Shown here: one piece after another, positions 37,511-50,696 of the stretch
Numbering within the stretch: position 1 is the first letter of the stretch
How the letters are laid out: each line of letters opens with the position of its first letter
Origin: Oxyruncus cristatus
Taxonomy: Eukaryota; Chordata; Aves; Passeriformes; Cotingidae
Length of the DNA stretch: 64,000 nucleotides
Direction of reading: 5' to 3'
Assembly: GCA_013399855.1 (NCBI GenBank)
Contig: VXAY01006085.1
Span: 668,685-732,684, forward strand
Notes under the pieces: model-generated
The model's input: only the letters and a program-made list of their open reading frames with translations
Database searches by the model: none
What the model was told of the DNA's origin: nothing
Program-made: the position numbers and the translations under genes

Positions 37511-37904
37511 TTACCTTCATTTTTGATAGCGAAGCCTAGAAGACACCACTAAGTGGGTGTTTCAGTTCATCTTTGATGGAAACTGCTGCCTGGATATTGT
37601 TTGGCTTCCTAACAGGGTGAGTTGGAATATTCACAAAGACCTCTGAAATAAGAGGAACAAAAGTGCCAAATGGTTGCAACAAAGTGAAAAAATAGTAGAA
37701 CTGAAGTATCATAATTGAGAGAACAAAAGGGAGAGGAGAGGAAGAGAGAGTGAGCTCACTTACGGCAGGACTTTCAAAAGCAACTTGGTGTAAATAACAG
37801 TGTGAATTTTAAAAGTTTATATCTTTTGGGGTGGTCATATTGATAAGAACACCTCAGTGTCTGAACTCCATACTTGGGCATGATGTGACAGAGTTTAAGG
37901 CTGG
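37511..37904. other. Noncoding unique DNA
   Basis: Nothing recognised apart from a short purine-rich stretch (GGGAGAGGAGAGGAAGAGAG) near 37729-37748. Confidence 0.5.
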
Positions 37905-38110
37905 CTGGGCTCTGACAAGTCACTGTAAACTCTCTGTCAGCTCAGTTTGGAGAGATGCTGCCTCTCTCTTCTCACTCTTTTTGAGGGCAGGAAAAAGTTT
38001 GGTAGCACTTGGCCTGAGGATATAGCTATATTTGGGGCCCAGGTAAAATGAGAATGAGACAGCACCTGCCATTTAAACAGCTGTGAAAATTAAACGCCTT
38101 CCAAGTTTAA
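37905..38110 (+). repeat. Ancient MIR/L3-like remnant, interrupted
   Basis: CTCTGACAAGTCACTGTAAA, CTCTCTGTCAGCTCAGTTT resembles the MIR/L3 block GGGCAAGTCACTTAACCTCTCTG...CTCAGTTT. After about 105 bp of other sequence the text resumes with GTAAAATGAGAATGAGACAG, CACCTGCC and GCTGTGAAAATTAAACGCC, as expected for the downstream part. The gap suggests an insertion or a rearrangement within the old repeat. Confidence 0.45.
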
Positions 38111-41100
38111 GCAGCACCTCACCAATGGTCTCTGGATTTAAAATCTGGGATTCTACTCTGAAGTGCTAGTAGGATGCACAAAGTCCCTTTGTGGATCATG
38201 TCCCAAAGGTCTTTGAAGATCCTACAAAGTGCCTAACTCACTTCAGCAATGCTGTACTTACCTTATTTGATAACTTTGAAGCCCATCTAATAAAAACAAA
38301 CAAACAAACAAACACACACAACCTATTAGAGGAAAATAATTACTAACCTGTTCAATATGCTCATGTACATTCTCTGTGCAAGAGTGATATTAATCCAAAA
38401 TTGTATTTTTTTTAAAGGAACATTTCTGTTAATGTCTTAGTCAGCTTCAATATTTTCAGCTACTGGCCATAATTATCTTAAATATAATTATTGATTGGGC
38501 CAAATTGGTAAAAAAGTTACAATTAAATGGCAAGGGATTAAAGATCAGTGATTGGGACAACTGACTTTTAGCTAATTTTTACAATGAATTATGTTGCAAA
38601 TTATAGCTTTGTCAAGAACAGTTCCAATTAGCAAGTTTCCTCTGCTATAAGAAAGATCTAAAATGAAATGGATTTTCTAAACTCTGTCACTGTCTTTCTG
38701 TAATATGAAAGACAGTAGAGGTAGAAGTTAATGGTAATTTTGCATCAGAAGGAGGTTTCCTATATATACATTGTCAAGGTAACAAAATACAGCTGGAGGA
38801 AATTCTTTACAGTAACCACATTAGTTGTGTCATAATAGCAACAAAGATACCATAAACAGCATTACAACACAGCTAAAAGACTTACTCTCAGCCATACTGG
38901 ATCAAGATGCTTAACAGAACATTTTTTAACAGCTTTCATAAGCAAACAAGATTAACAAAGACTAGAATGGGAAACAAAGGTAAAACTAGTTGTTCATGAT
39001 TAGAAAACAAATCAGTGGCACGAGCCAGGAATAAGACAACCAGTGTTCTGGCTTACAGACTTCATATTGTCCATCATAAGAACAGCATAAAATGATTAAA
39101 ATGAACTAGTAGAATGAAAATTAGCTTAGCATTTGTAGTGTTACTATTAGCAAATCATGCATGCCTTTGTTTTTTCTAATATTGGCTAGTTATTCTAAGA
39201 GCAAAAAAACTTTTCATCTGCTTAGTGTACAAATCTTGATTCTGTACTATTTGGCACTCTGAAAATGAGAAAACTATGCTAAGTTTCAGCTAACTATCAG
39301 CTAGCTAGATCAAAGATCACATTTGTAGAACTTTTAGATATTTATTAGATAGATTTCTGAACTCTGGTGTTCACCTCTCACTGCTTTATTAGAGGAATGC
39401 ATTGGTAAAAGAAGAAGAAAAGAAGCATCAGCCACAAAAGATTAAGTGACCTGCTGATTTAGGGAGAAATAAATAGTTCTGTAAACAGTCAACCTAAAGA
39501 ACTATAGTTTCCTATTGATTTTTATCCTTTAAATTTCAGTACTGGTACTGAATGACTCAAAATCCTGTAATGTTTTTATATTATCCTCTCTTTTTCCTCT
39601 TCTCTCCAGGCTCATCCTAAGCCATGCATTAGCTGATTAAACAGCAGGTCAGTTGCAAACAAAATACGTGATAAGTAAGTTTACTTTACCTTTTCCTCAG
39701 TAAGAGCTGAAATCGGGCCTTATTTCCCATACTTAGTTAACAATTTCCACAAAACTTGTTGAAGTGTGACTTTGTGACCTTTATACCTCTGTTAAACTCA
39801 ACTGAAATTGCCCAGTGGGTTCAAAAGTCATTGCAGGCAGTTGGACAGATGTCTGTGCAAACAACGCAATCACATCAAGATTGTTTCTTTTAGGAAAAAA
39901 TGGCAGAAAATAGATGTAGCAGATCTTGGCTTATTTTGGCATTTTCACAATTTGTTTCTTTGCTTGATTTTGCAAATGTGAATCACAAATGTGTGGTGAT
40001 TATTGTTCTCATGGAAGTCTTTGGTTTCATCTTATTCATGCGCTGGGAGATCAATGTGGTTTTGGTTTTTCAAACAAATATCTGGGGTGATTCAGATCCA
40101 GCTGCTACATTATACAAAACATTAATTAACTCATGGTTACTGTAAAAAATATGAAAGAACTAAAGAACTTTGTTTTGTAGAGCCAATGTCCTGACTGTAT
40201 CATGAACACTAATTACCAAGAACTTTGAGCTCAGTTTTCTGCTTATTTATTTAAAAATAGAACCTTTACCCAAATATGGATCAAATATTTTCCTCAATTC
40301 TTTCATTGTCATTTGTTTTTGAACATCTGGAATTCATCTCAGGAAGAAATGTGTTAAAATAATGAGGGGATGATATTTGACTGGTATTCAAGCCTGAACC
40401 TTTACAAGAACATTACATGACAGTTCCAGCCTGAATTTATCAAACTGACACTTATTTGTCTTGAGTTCTAAGAAACATGCAAAATGCTCTGGGTTTCCTG
40501 AGGAGGTGGAAGGGGTATTAAATGAAGGTGGCATTGAGAACTATAGCTGCTTTTGGAAAAAAATGAGATTTTACAGAACACAGGGAACAGGGGACTGAGT
40601 ATAGCGTCATATTTACTAGCAACAGTCCTATTTGGTAATGAAATATTCTGTCCAGAAGAGTGGCAGAACTAGACCGGATGAAACACTGAGGAAAATATCA
40701 GAGTAAACAATATTGTATTAGCAGAAAGGACAAGATGATCTACCCAGTGGACACTTGCAATTGTTACAATTCAAATCAGAGACTGCTATTACTGAGAATG
40801 TCTGGAGTCATTGTCTTCTTTTAAATGAGACAGAGATACTGCCAATTATGACAATTGTTGCAAAGTACTATGTTAACTGATAATCTGTTATTCTTTGATA
40901 TTTCTGAAGAGTAAAACAGATGTTCCTCCATTCAAGACTTCATTTATTTTCATGTGATAGGAAGGAAAGAAGAGGAGTGGAAGAGAGACATTTCTGCTCA
41001 TGTACATCATATCCCTCAAAGGTGGGGATAGGGCAGGGAGATACAAAAGAACAGATTCAGGAATAAGGAATGGGATCTGACATGTACAATCAGTATCTGA

Positions 41101-41679
41101 TCCTGAACCTGAGAAGGAGATTTTTATTCTTGACAAACCTTTTTTTATAATTTAAATGCTTTCACCATTGAAGAACTGAGCTGGCCGAGCCTTCCAATGA
41201 ACAGTTTTAAACAGTGATCTAAGAGCTCAATCCCATTTAAAACCATGTTCAATTGGCCTTTCTTTACCCTTATACAGTTTGCAAGAAAACTGTCAAAATC
41301 ATCCTGCCCCCAGCCCCTTAAGGCTTCTGTCCTTATGTTCTCACTGGCAGAGTAGCTCCTGGCAGTGGGCTGCATAGCTTGCACAGCATGATGGGTTCAC
41401 AAAAGTTGCTTTCTCACATGACAGCGGATTAGCCCCAGTATTTTTGCTCTGTGATAACTGTCCATGTGCAGAATCTTGCGATCAGATGCCTGTCACCTAA
41501 CTTTCTCTGTCAATATGTCAGACAACTAAAATGAATTATTCTCTCTGACACTATAATCCCTAAAGATACAGATGCCAGCAGAGGACAAGTCATCCCATTT
41601 GAAAGTAGGTGTTTAAGTGAAGCGACCTCAGCATGTGAACAACTCTGCTCCACTGACTTTAGAAGATCTGTATCTCTAC
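38111..41679. other. Noncoding unique DNA
   Basis: No gene recognised. It contains an (AAAC)n/(AC)n microsatellite at 38292-38320. Minus-strand open frames at 40888-41136 and 41145-41384 (82 and 79 codons) have no known product. Confidence 0.55.
38292..38320. repeat. (AAAC)n then (AC)n microsatellite
   Basis: About five AAAC units run into a short AC run. Confidence 0.9.
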
Positions 41680-41765
41680 ATATCCATCTCCATCTCTCTC
41701 TCCATCTTCATCATCTTCATCTCCATTCCACCCATCTCCCTCAGCTCCATATCTTTTTCATCTCT
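41680..41765. repeat. Imperfect CATCTC/CTCCAT pyrimidine-rich repeat
   Basis: CCATCTCCATCTCTCTCTCC is followed by CATCATCTTCATCTCCATT, then CTCCATATC. It is a degenerate hexamer-type simple repeat, strongly pyrimidine on the plus strand. Confidence 0.75.
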
Positions 41766-44700
41766 ATAGCTGAATTAGATGATACAAAAAACTTTCCAAA
41801 AGTTAAGCTGCCTGAGGTAACTTTGAACGTCATTCACATATTCTGCCTTCCACGCAGGATAATTTGAGATCACTCTAACAACTGGTAGGTCAAAATGGGA
41901 ATTCAGAAATACTGGTGCAGCAGTTTGGGAGCCTTGGTTTACCTTCTCTGCAGCATCTGGGAAAAGGGTCACATACTCTTTTGGGCATACAATAGCACAG
42001 GGAGTGGCATACTGAAGAAACTGAACCATTTCCACTGCTTCATGCAACACTTGGTTTCTAGGAGCTGCATTGAAAAGACTTTCTAAAGGGTAAAATGGTG
42101 GTGAAAAGCAGATTTGTTTCCTATAATATTATATGGGAAAGGAAATAGGTACTAGCTTCGCTGTGCAGGAGGACATGGAGCAGTCAACTGGGAAATGAAA
42201 AATGGGAATACAGAAATTAAATTAGCAAGGTAAGATATTCTGATCACAAAGGGATCTTTTACTTATAAAGTAAGGGCACTGCTGAAACCTGAACCAAGGC
42301 TAAAGTAAATTTGACCAGTCTCTTGGCCACAGACATGCTAATAAAAACCTGAAAGTCTCATGTTAGCAATCAGGAGCCTGTAATTTCCAGTACAAAATAA
42401 ATTCATGAAATCATTATGAAACTTCAAAACAAGATCTCATTCAGAGTCTCCAAATTGCCTTCAGTAACTTTACTTCCTTTACACAGGATAGAAAACTGTA
42501 AGGCATTGAAGCAGAATAAAAATGATGAAGGTTTTTTCAATGGGCTCATTGTAGGAATAAAGAAAATAAACTATCAAACTGGCCTTTATTGTCAAGGTAA
42601 AGAACTATTTTTTGTGCTGAACGTTTCTACACTCATTTGTGAGACACACTGTCTCCATGTAAAGTTTACATCTATATCCTATTCACATTTTGGTCCTGAA
42701 TGCAGCAAGAAAAAATAGGTTAAAATAACTGGGAATTATTCTCTAAAAAATTATGTCACCATTACCTCAGAGTAAATGTGTCTTTAGTTTTTTGTTGCTC
42801 CTTAAATAGCTTTTTTGTACTGCTAGAGTTTAAGCACTGCTGGAACTCTGTCAATTCTTGACCTTATTTTTTTTCTTGACTAAGTAAGGAAAACTCCCAG
42901 CTGATTGTAAGAGTGCTCTGTTGCTATCACAAAAGACCCTCTTCTTTGGGAGAAAAAAGCTGAATTTCCGGTGTGAGATCATCAGGTTCAAGAAAAGGAG
43001 AAAAAATGCTCTTAAAAAAATAACTGAAGCAAACAGCAGAGCAGGAATTGGTGATTGTCTGGCAGACAGTCAGATCGTCAGTCATGGCAAGGGACGAGGA
43101 ACACTGGCTCTGCAGCTGCAAGCTGAAAAAAAATGGTGAGCCTAAACAGTGAGCATTTATCAACAACTGGAAGCATTTAGACAAAGCAACTAATTTTTCA
43201 TTGTCCTCCTTTATAATAATTTTTGATACATTTCTCTCAATCAGAAAGGCAATTAGCATAGAGTTCTCATCAGTCCTTCTGAGAGCTTTCTCTCCTTTCC
43301 TGGACTGACAAAGTAGAGCTGATCGTACACAAACAGTTTTTGGCCTGACTAAAAGATCTGGGGGCAAGGCATATATGCATAATTTATTTATTTTTAATAG
43401 AATAAAGCAGGCATTGTTCCCAAGGACCTGAATCCTGGTGGCAAAGAGCATGTTTCTCCCCTGTTATGCTCTGTATTCAAAGTACTCTGACTGTAAGATA
43501 CTTGAGTCTTTGGAAGTTTAGGGCCTTAGCCAAATAATACGTGGTCCCTTTCAGCTGCCTTGAGCTGCAATGCTGAGACAGAGAGAAGCAGAGTTCATGG
43601 ACTGGTCTCTTTTCCATAGAAATTCAGTTTACTGTCATGGGAGACTTCACAAAGTTAAGAGATGCAAAAAGTGAGGACAGATGCACCTCAGGCCACTCTC
43701 TTATACTCTGCCTTCTCAGAAGGAGGTGTGCACTTGGAGTTAAAAAATTGGGATAGAAAGAAGCATGTGAGTATTAAAAGTAATTTATCAATGGTGGGAT
43801 GTGACAAATTTTTGCATTTGGTCTAATCAAGAGTATAAAGTCACAGTGAGACACACACTGTAATCATGGGATATCCTTGTCTTATGCCTTATGGTTTGCT
43901 TAGGCATGTGGGCAGTGCAGATGCAACCTGTCCCTATCCTCGGTACAAAACAGTGGGCTTTTTCCTTTCTTTCGTTCATGAATTCCAAAACTATAAATAT
44001 AACATGGAAGTGAAATGCTTTGAAAAGTAGTGTACCACTTTCTTGCAATACAGAGGGAAAGCTCAGCATAAATATGAGTATATCCTAGGCAAGAGCATAT
44101 GATGATTTGAGGGAAAACCATCCCTATCAATATGCCTTCCAGAGCCGGTAAAAGAGAATTAGACAAACACCAAAAACTGAATATCAGGAAGCAAGTTTTT
44201 CTTATGGGAAAAGGGACTGGGTGTCCTAACCATTTTTTGTTATCTCCTGTCAGATGCATCAGCTGAAGACTTGGTCCTTCATTTATACTAATTGTATGTA
44301 ATTCATTGCATGGAGAATTAACTAGGCGGCGGTAATCACTCAGTGATCTCAGATGTGTATTATAAACTTTATGAATTTTCTTGTCAGATTGAAATTGGGG
44401 AAGGGGAAGGACAAACAAGTTTCAGAACTTAAAAGAATATTTTGTCTAAAGTGCACTTTGGAGTAGCTTATATAGCAGATTTATGGCTAGCACAAAGAAA
44501 GCATTCATAGATCCTAGTTCATCCCTGACATTGCAGATGCACTGAGCCATTAACTCTATATGCTATGAAGAGCTGCTGAATTTAGAGAATTTTATATTTA
44601 GTTCCCAAACTGTTAACAGAAAATACATACTGTGCAGAACATTATTCAGTGTTGCTTGATCCGCACTGGTACATCAGCATTTCATTAAACATGTGCCACA

Positions 44701-46933
44701 TAGGAATGTAAGGGAGAGAAAAACGAGAAGAAAGAGGTGGACTTCTGATGGAACTGACAAAATAGTTAAAAAAAGAAGACAAAATACAGTGTCAACCTTG
44801 CAAAAAGCCTGTGTCTCCTAAAAAGCATTTATTAGGAAAACACTATGGACATGAAATCCTTTCTCCAGTCTGTATCAGTAGCAGCAACTGGGAGGACAAG
44901 TATAAAAATAAAATCTAAGCTATTGGGGCCTGTTTGGTGTACAGCTTCCGGGAAAGAGGTTCAAGTAGAAATACAACTGTAAATATCTCACTTCAAAATC
45001 TTTTGGTGGGAAGGTAGTTGGTGTCTGACTGTAAAAACTCTAGGGTTTGTTTGTCACTCTGTCCAGTTTCCTTCTGGGTATTACAAGATTGGCTGATTTA
45101 TAAACAGATTTGAGAACGTTGTTTGATTTTAATTGTATGGGGTTCAGTTTCGAACTAATGTGATTCAGTCAATATCTGTCTAGTCTGGGACTAGACGTTT
45201 TCAAATGGCATGTGTGAATTCATGCTACAAAGTTCTTATTAGTTCTGTGGAGATGCTTTAGAATGCGCTACTTGACAGATATGAAGAAAGAAAATAGAAA
45301 TGTAGTTAACCAGACAGAAAGATGGACAAACATTCATGTTCCTCTGAAGGAATATGAGAAAAACTACTCTGATATGAGGACAATGCCTTTTGTTGATGAC
45401 TACACATACACATGGAAGGAGGAACAACATGCAGATCTCAGTAGGTCATTAATCATTAAAACTCTCAAGTAAGTTATAATCTTATTTTGGAACTGACTAT
45501 ACTCTTTCTGTAATGTGAACACATGAAATTTGCGATTGCTTTTGGAAATAAGTGTACATTTGCTTCAAGTTCAATTGTAAAATTAATGATTGATTGCATT
45601 TGTATTAAAGAGTAAGAAGTTGTGTCCAGCCTTGCTCGTAATGCATTTGACAAAGTCAATTGTGAAATGAACCTCCTCAGAGTTTTGCCTCAGAAACAGG
45701 GAAAGAAGATGAAAGAATATGTGTTGGCTCTTTTAGCAGTGGAAAAAACCACTGGCATGCATTTATGTTGAAGAGATATTAAAACAATCAGAATTAGAAA
45801 CAGAATATTCACACAATTTTCAGCATATGTTTTTACTGATGTTATTAAATAATCAACTGTGATATTTTATTAAATACATATTAAAATAATAATTATTCCT
45901 GACTAAGGGTCCTCTGTGAAATTCACAACAAAACTCTGGAGTCGAAAAGAAAAGAATCAGAAGTAAAGGCACTTATGAAACTTCTAAAAACTGAAGGGAA
46001 AGAAATGATACCATTAATGCAGCAGATTCTTAAAATAGTGGGTGACTGTGTAGAAATACTTCTATACATGGACTGAAATGTAACTGAGACACCCACATCA
46101 CTGTAATGTAGCTTTCTCCCTCTCATTGTTTCCTTGGCTGAGTTCAGGGGTTTTTTTTCTGTCATAAAAAGATATTCAGGAACATTGGGGTTTTTTCTCC
46201 TTTATTCATACATGTTAGCCACCTATTTTCCCACTGATTATAAATGAGACACTGGTTGTGCTTCACTGATTCTGTATGGTAGCAGAAAGTATGCTCTTTA
46301 GATTATTACCAAGAAATAATAATAATTATAAATATATCTATATGCCAAAGACCGTTTCACTTATTTACCCAAGGAATTTACAAGTGTCAGTACAGAACCA
46401 TGTTTGTGCAAAACTGACAGGAAAGAAGTGAATCTCAGTCAGTGTTAAAAGGAAGGGGAAGTAGGACATGAGGGAAATGCAAGCTGTGCCTCGTTCTCTT
46501 TGGCATTGCTTTCCACTTAATACACACAGACTTATTTATTCCACTACATATTTGAAAAGTGCCAGGTAAATTTTGTTTTTATCCACAGTGGATACCACTG
46601 CAGTGTACTGCATACAGTGTAAAGCAATGGAGAAGTTTGCTATAGTCTTTTATCATATCCCAAATCCTTGTTGCTGTGCTACAAGGTGTGTCATCTTAGG
46701 CATTGGTTTTACCACAGTGAAGATAAAACATTGTATTTGGAGGAACATGCATGAATGTATATGTATGTATACAAACATATTGGAGGACTAATGACTTTGG
46801 GTTTTTTCAGACATGAAAAGGTCTTGAAGTTTAAAAATATTGTTTTCTTCTTTTTCCTTGGATGTTTGTAGTTCTCTGCTTACAGCACTAGATTAAGCAT
46901 TTAGATTTGGAGTTCTACTTTTTTTTTTTTTTT
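41766..46933. other. Noncoding DNA with long unassigned minus-strand ORFs
   Basis: No recognised gene. Minus-strand open frames occur at 41775-42050 (91 codons), 42927-43451 (174 codons) and 43900-44418 (172 codons). The last two are long for this AT content but lie in different frames and show no domain I know. A plus frame at 45263-45472 ends in a stop that overlaps a GTAAGT, with no acceptor that makes an exon. A poly-T run lies at 46919-46933. Confidence 0.5.
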
Positions 46934-47096
46934 ATGTTACAGTTTAAGTAATGTATTCGTCCACCTGTTTGGTTTGTTGTCACTACAGAAATCTTTTATG
47001 AACCTAAAGCGAAGNATGTTGCAGTTTAAGTAATGTATTCGTCCACCTGCTTGGTTTGTTGTCACTACAGAAATCTTTTATGAACCTAAAGCGAAG
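46934..47096. repeat. 81-bp direct duplication around a single N (likely assembly artefact)
   Basis: 46934-47014 and 47016-47096 are the same 81 bp, both starting ATGTT and ending AAAGCGAAG. They differ at two sites (A/G in ATGTTRCAG, T/C in CACCTGYTTGG). Exactly one N, at 47015, sits between them. This pattern fits two overlapping contig ends or two haplotypes joined end to end next to the poly-T run, rather than a biological duplication. Confidence 0.85.
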
Positions 47097-50000
47097 AATT
47101 TTCCAAAGTGTGTTGCTGAACAAAAGCCCACGTATTACCTACATCCTTAGGAAAAAAGCCCTTATTTTTTTTTACTTTTTGTCCTACTTCTGCTATGAAT
47201 TTCATATATGATCTTTAGTGTGTGTTTTCTGCTTCCTTTATTTCTTGAAATATCTCTGTAACAACCTCCTCTCTCGTCTCTCATTTGACCAAGATAGTAG
47301 AAACCAACCTGGTATTTTCTTGTACAATTTCTTAATTAATCCATCTAGTCTTTCTCATTTGTAAAAGAGAGATATGATCCTTTACCCATGGGATACTGTA
47401 TTGCTTAATTATGTTTGAAGTGTTTTGATATCCATCAATTGTCTGTGCTGTGGAATTGTCAAGAATCTTAAACTTGATTAAATATTAGAGGGTTTTATCA
47501 ATTTTTATCTAGTGAATACTGAAAATATATGTTACATTGTTTAAATCTTGAGAGCTTATATTAGGTACTCCAAAATTAATCAATTCCTGTTTATATAACA
47601 GCAGGTATATAATATATAAAATATTATGTATAATTTTATGTTGAGCTTGCTACCTCCATTTGAGGAATCCAATTATAAGAATTATTAAAAGCATATTGCA
47701 ACTACCCCCTTACCAGAGAGGGAATTCAAGTAGCCTGAATGATGAATGTAATATCTGAAAGAATACAAATATATGAAGGTAACTTGTGATTTTTTTTTTC
47801 ATTGTGGATTCATGGGTCATTGACCTCCGATCATGTTTAGTTTCCTGAATTTGGTTTTCTCCAACTAGTTCTCATCTTTGTAAGAGAAGCCAAGCAAGTT
47901 CTGATATGGAAGAAATGTCTCCTCTAGATAAAATTACAAAATTTATTTCAATTGGCTAATTATTCCAGTCTCAAGTGGCCAGTGAATCAGTGAAATTGCT
48001 TCTGCGCACATCTTGCGGTTTCAGTGCATGTCAAGGACTCTTCAAGTTATACAGGTCCTTTCAATCTGAATAAAAACAGTGTTATAACACAGACTAAAAA
48101 AAAATAAAAAAAAGTAGCCACATGTCAGTGTTTCTGTGAGATATATTATTGCAAACAAAAACTTTAATATAATGTTAGGATTAACTTTTTTTTATGATTT
48201 AAGTATTCAAAAATGTCTCTCATGTTACTCTGTTATAATGATGACACAAAGATGTTGCAATAAAAAAAATCTTAATTATAGTCTTTGAACTAATTATTAT
48301 TACATATTTTAAGAGCATTAGTCAGTTTAGCTTTTTTTCTTTTTTTTAATTCCTGAGAATCCCTGCAAAAAAGGAGAGAAAACTGAACTACATTCTATAC
48401 TCACCTCTGTTAGACACTTCTCTGCTGGATCTACCTTTCAATCTTTTGTTGCTACAGCATTCAGAGCTCACTAGAGGATCATACATTTAATATTAAGATG
48501 ATAATGTCTGCAGGATTTTGAAGCCAATTTTATTTTCAGAAATCCATCCAGGAGAGAGAAACACAACTAAAATTAACTTTTATTCTTGCTCTTTTCCTAA
48601 TCTAAAAGAGACATTTTCTGATTGAATGCTGAATACCTCTTGTTCTGTAAAAATATTGCTGAGTCAAAGCTTCACCTCTACACTCTATGGTTTGCTGCAA
48701 GGGCACAGTATTATGTGAGATGGGGAATTTTCTGATTCTTGAAGCCACACTTGCAACTGATTTTATGCCTACAGTTTCCTTTATAAGATTTTTTTCTTCA
48801 ACTCTTAAGTGAAGTTTCAAATTTGACACAGGTATACTGACGGAAACCAAGACATCACTCAAACATTCCAACTTTAAACCTAAAGTCATTGATTTTGTGT
48901 TCATAGTTAGTTTGGGGTTGCTTTGTTTTTAATTCCTTGTCATTTGGGGACCTTATCATATGATCCTGTCTCTTGGAAGTAAAATGTCATTGCTGTAAAA
49001 TGGATTGACATCTTCAGATCTGTGCAGAATAAAATGTACCAGTAAGATACCAGGATATACTGGGTTGTTTGCTTTGGTAATATTTTCAGATGTATTTTCC
49101 AGGCTCATGAGTACTATCACTAAAAATTATTAATATATCAAATTATTTTAAGTTTCAGCTTAGCATTAATGGATCTGAAAATCCAGAACTGTTAAACTCA
49201 GCTATCCAAGATTCAGATTCATACTATGCTAAAATTTCACCTGAGTTAATAAAAATTGCAGATATATTTACAACAAATTTTAATGCACTTCATGAATGGA
49301 TACCACTATTTTCAAGACAAAAAACAGGATGGTCATAAAACACTTATTCTGTTAGAGGTGCACAAGTTATTCTTTGAAAGAAAGAGTTGAATAAGTTAGT
49401 ATTTATAATTTTTGTGGGAGAAGTGATGTCTGAGGAGGGATTTGGAAGAAAAATGGATAAATGCCAGTGGCACTAGTCTGGAAGTGTTGTGCATTTTATT
49501 ATTCTGGTCTCTCTGCACCAAAATTATAAATTGATAAGTTACTGACATTCATATAAATTATATAAAAAAAAATCTCCAAAGAAATCCTGCCACATTAAAA
49601 ACCCATGAAAATTAAAAAACGGAATTCCTGAAACAGAAGAATGTCACTACTTTAATTCTATCCCTGTGCAATTGTGTATTACAAAGCAGCCTTAAAATTA
49701 CATGACCATTACAAAAGCATGGTCACAATACTTTGGGATTATTCTGTCCAGTAGGGCAGACTACTAATTTATGTTCTTTATTTTCTCACTATGCTGTCCT
49801 ATCCAGCTGTTGTTCCATCTAGTTTACTTATCTGGCTCCATACTTTGTTCATCCCATGATTAATTGATTGCTCTCACATCTCAAGTCTCTGTCAGTTTAG
49901 TTTGACTTTCTTTTGTGTTAAATACCCTTCTGATTTTAGAACTATCTGCAGAAGTGTTCACCATTTACTCTATAAGTGTGTATGCACGAATCAGCTTTTG

Positions 50001-50663
50001 AGGTGGTGATGGGTAAGGAGTCAGTTTTATCTTAATGAGTGGCTTCAAAAAGCCCAATTTTGTCCCTTCCTCTGAAAAATGCAGGCAGTAAAATTTTGTC
50101 TCTCTTATTATTAATAGATACTGCATCACTGTGACCAGAGCCAGTCTGGGAACCACAAGAAACTACACGAATGAACTATGATTGGAGACCATTACCTGGA
50201 ACTTTTTGGACCGAAAAACCTCAGTCCTGTGCTGAACTGTTCCTTTATTGGGGAAAAGTCAGGAGGAAGCAAACTTTAAGCATCAGTGCACTGTGTTCAA
50301 AAGAGTGCTTGCAAGGGTGATACTTACTGCAGGCATCCAGACACCATAGGTGCAACCCTGCTGCAGTCTGTCCTTGGGGAGTGGTTTGGTCTCCAGCTGG
50401 TTAGCATTTACATAGCAATCAGTAGGAAGAACTAAGTGGAGCTGCAGAGTTCCCGTGTAGCTCAGCAGAAAAATGTTCTCTGCTCTACATTCCTTTGGAC
50501 TGCTCAGATAAACCCTAATCGACAGGCTTCAGCAGCACCAGCCATTACATGTGCACTCACCATTGCACCAGCCAGGAAAAGACTGAGCTGTATCTAATGT
50601 TGACCATGAATGGGCCAGAAGTATCTTGTGGAGGTGCAGTAGTGAGATTTTAGGATTAAACAC
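47097..50663. other. Noncoding unique DNA
   Basis: Very AT-rich, with no gene recognised. The minus-strand frame at 48602-48904 (100 codons) ends inside unique sequence and matches no family I know. Confidence 0.55.
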
Positions 50664-50696
50664 TTTCATCAGATTACACAAAGTAATCTGATGAAA
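50664..50696. repeat. Perfect 14-bp stem hairpin
   Basis: TTTCATCAGATTAC (50664-50677) and GTAATCTGATGAAA (50683-50696) are exact reverse complements around the 5-nt loop ACAAA. There is no U-run afterwards and, in a vertebrate, no reason to read it as a terminator. Confidence 0.85.

Noticed and set aside
41775..42050. 91-codon minus-strand frame considered as a retroviral pol fragment
   Set aside because: I could not identify any catalytic motif or neighbouring retroviral sequence.
45263..45472. Charged 69-codon open frame ending at a GTAAGT donor-like site
   Set aside because: The stop codon overlaps the donor and no good acceptor lies upstream, so a coding exon is not supported.
48602..48904. 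100-codon minus-strand open frame with charged sequence
   Set aside because: No domain recognised, and its length is within chance expectation.
50664..50696. Hairpin as a transcription terminator
   Set aside because: There is no U-tract, and the window is vertebrate nuclear DNA where such terminators are not used.
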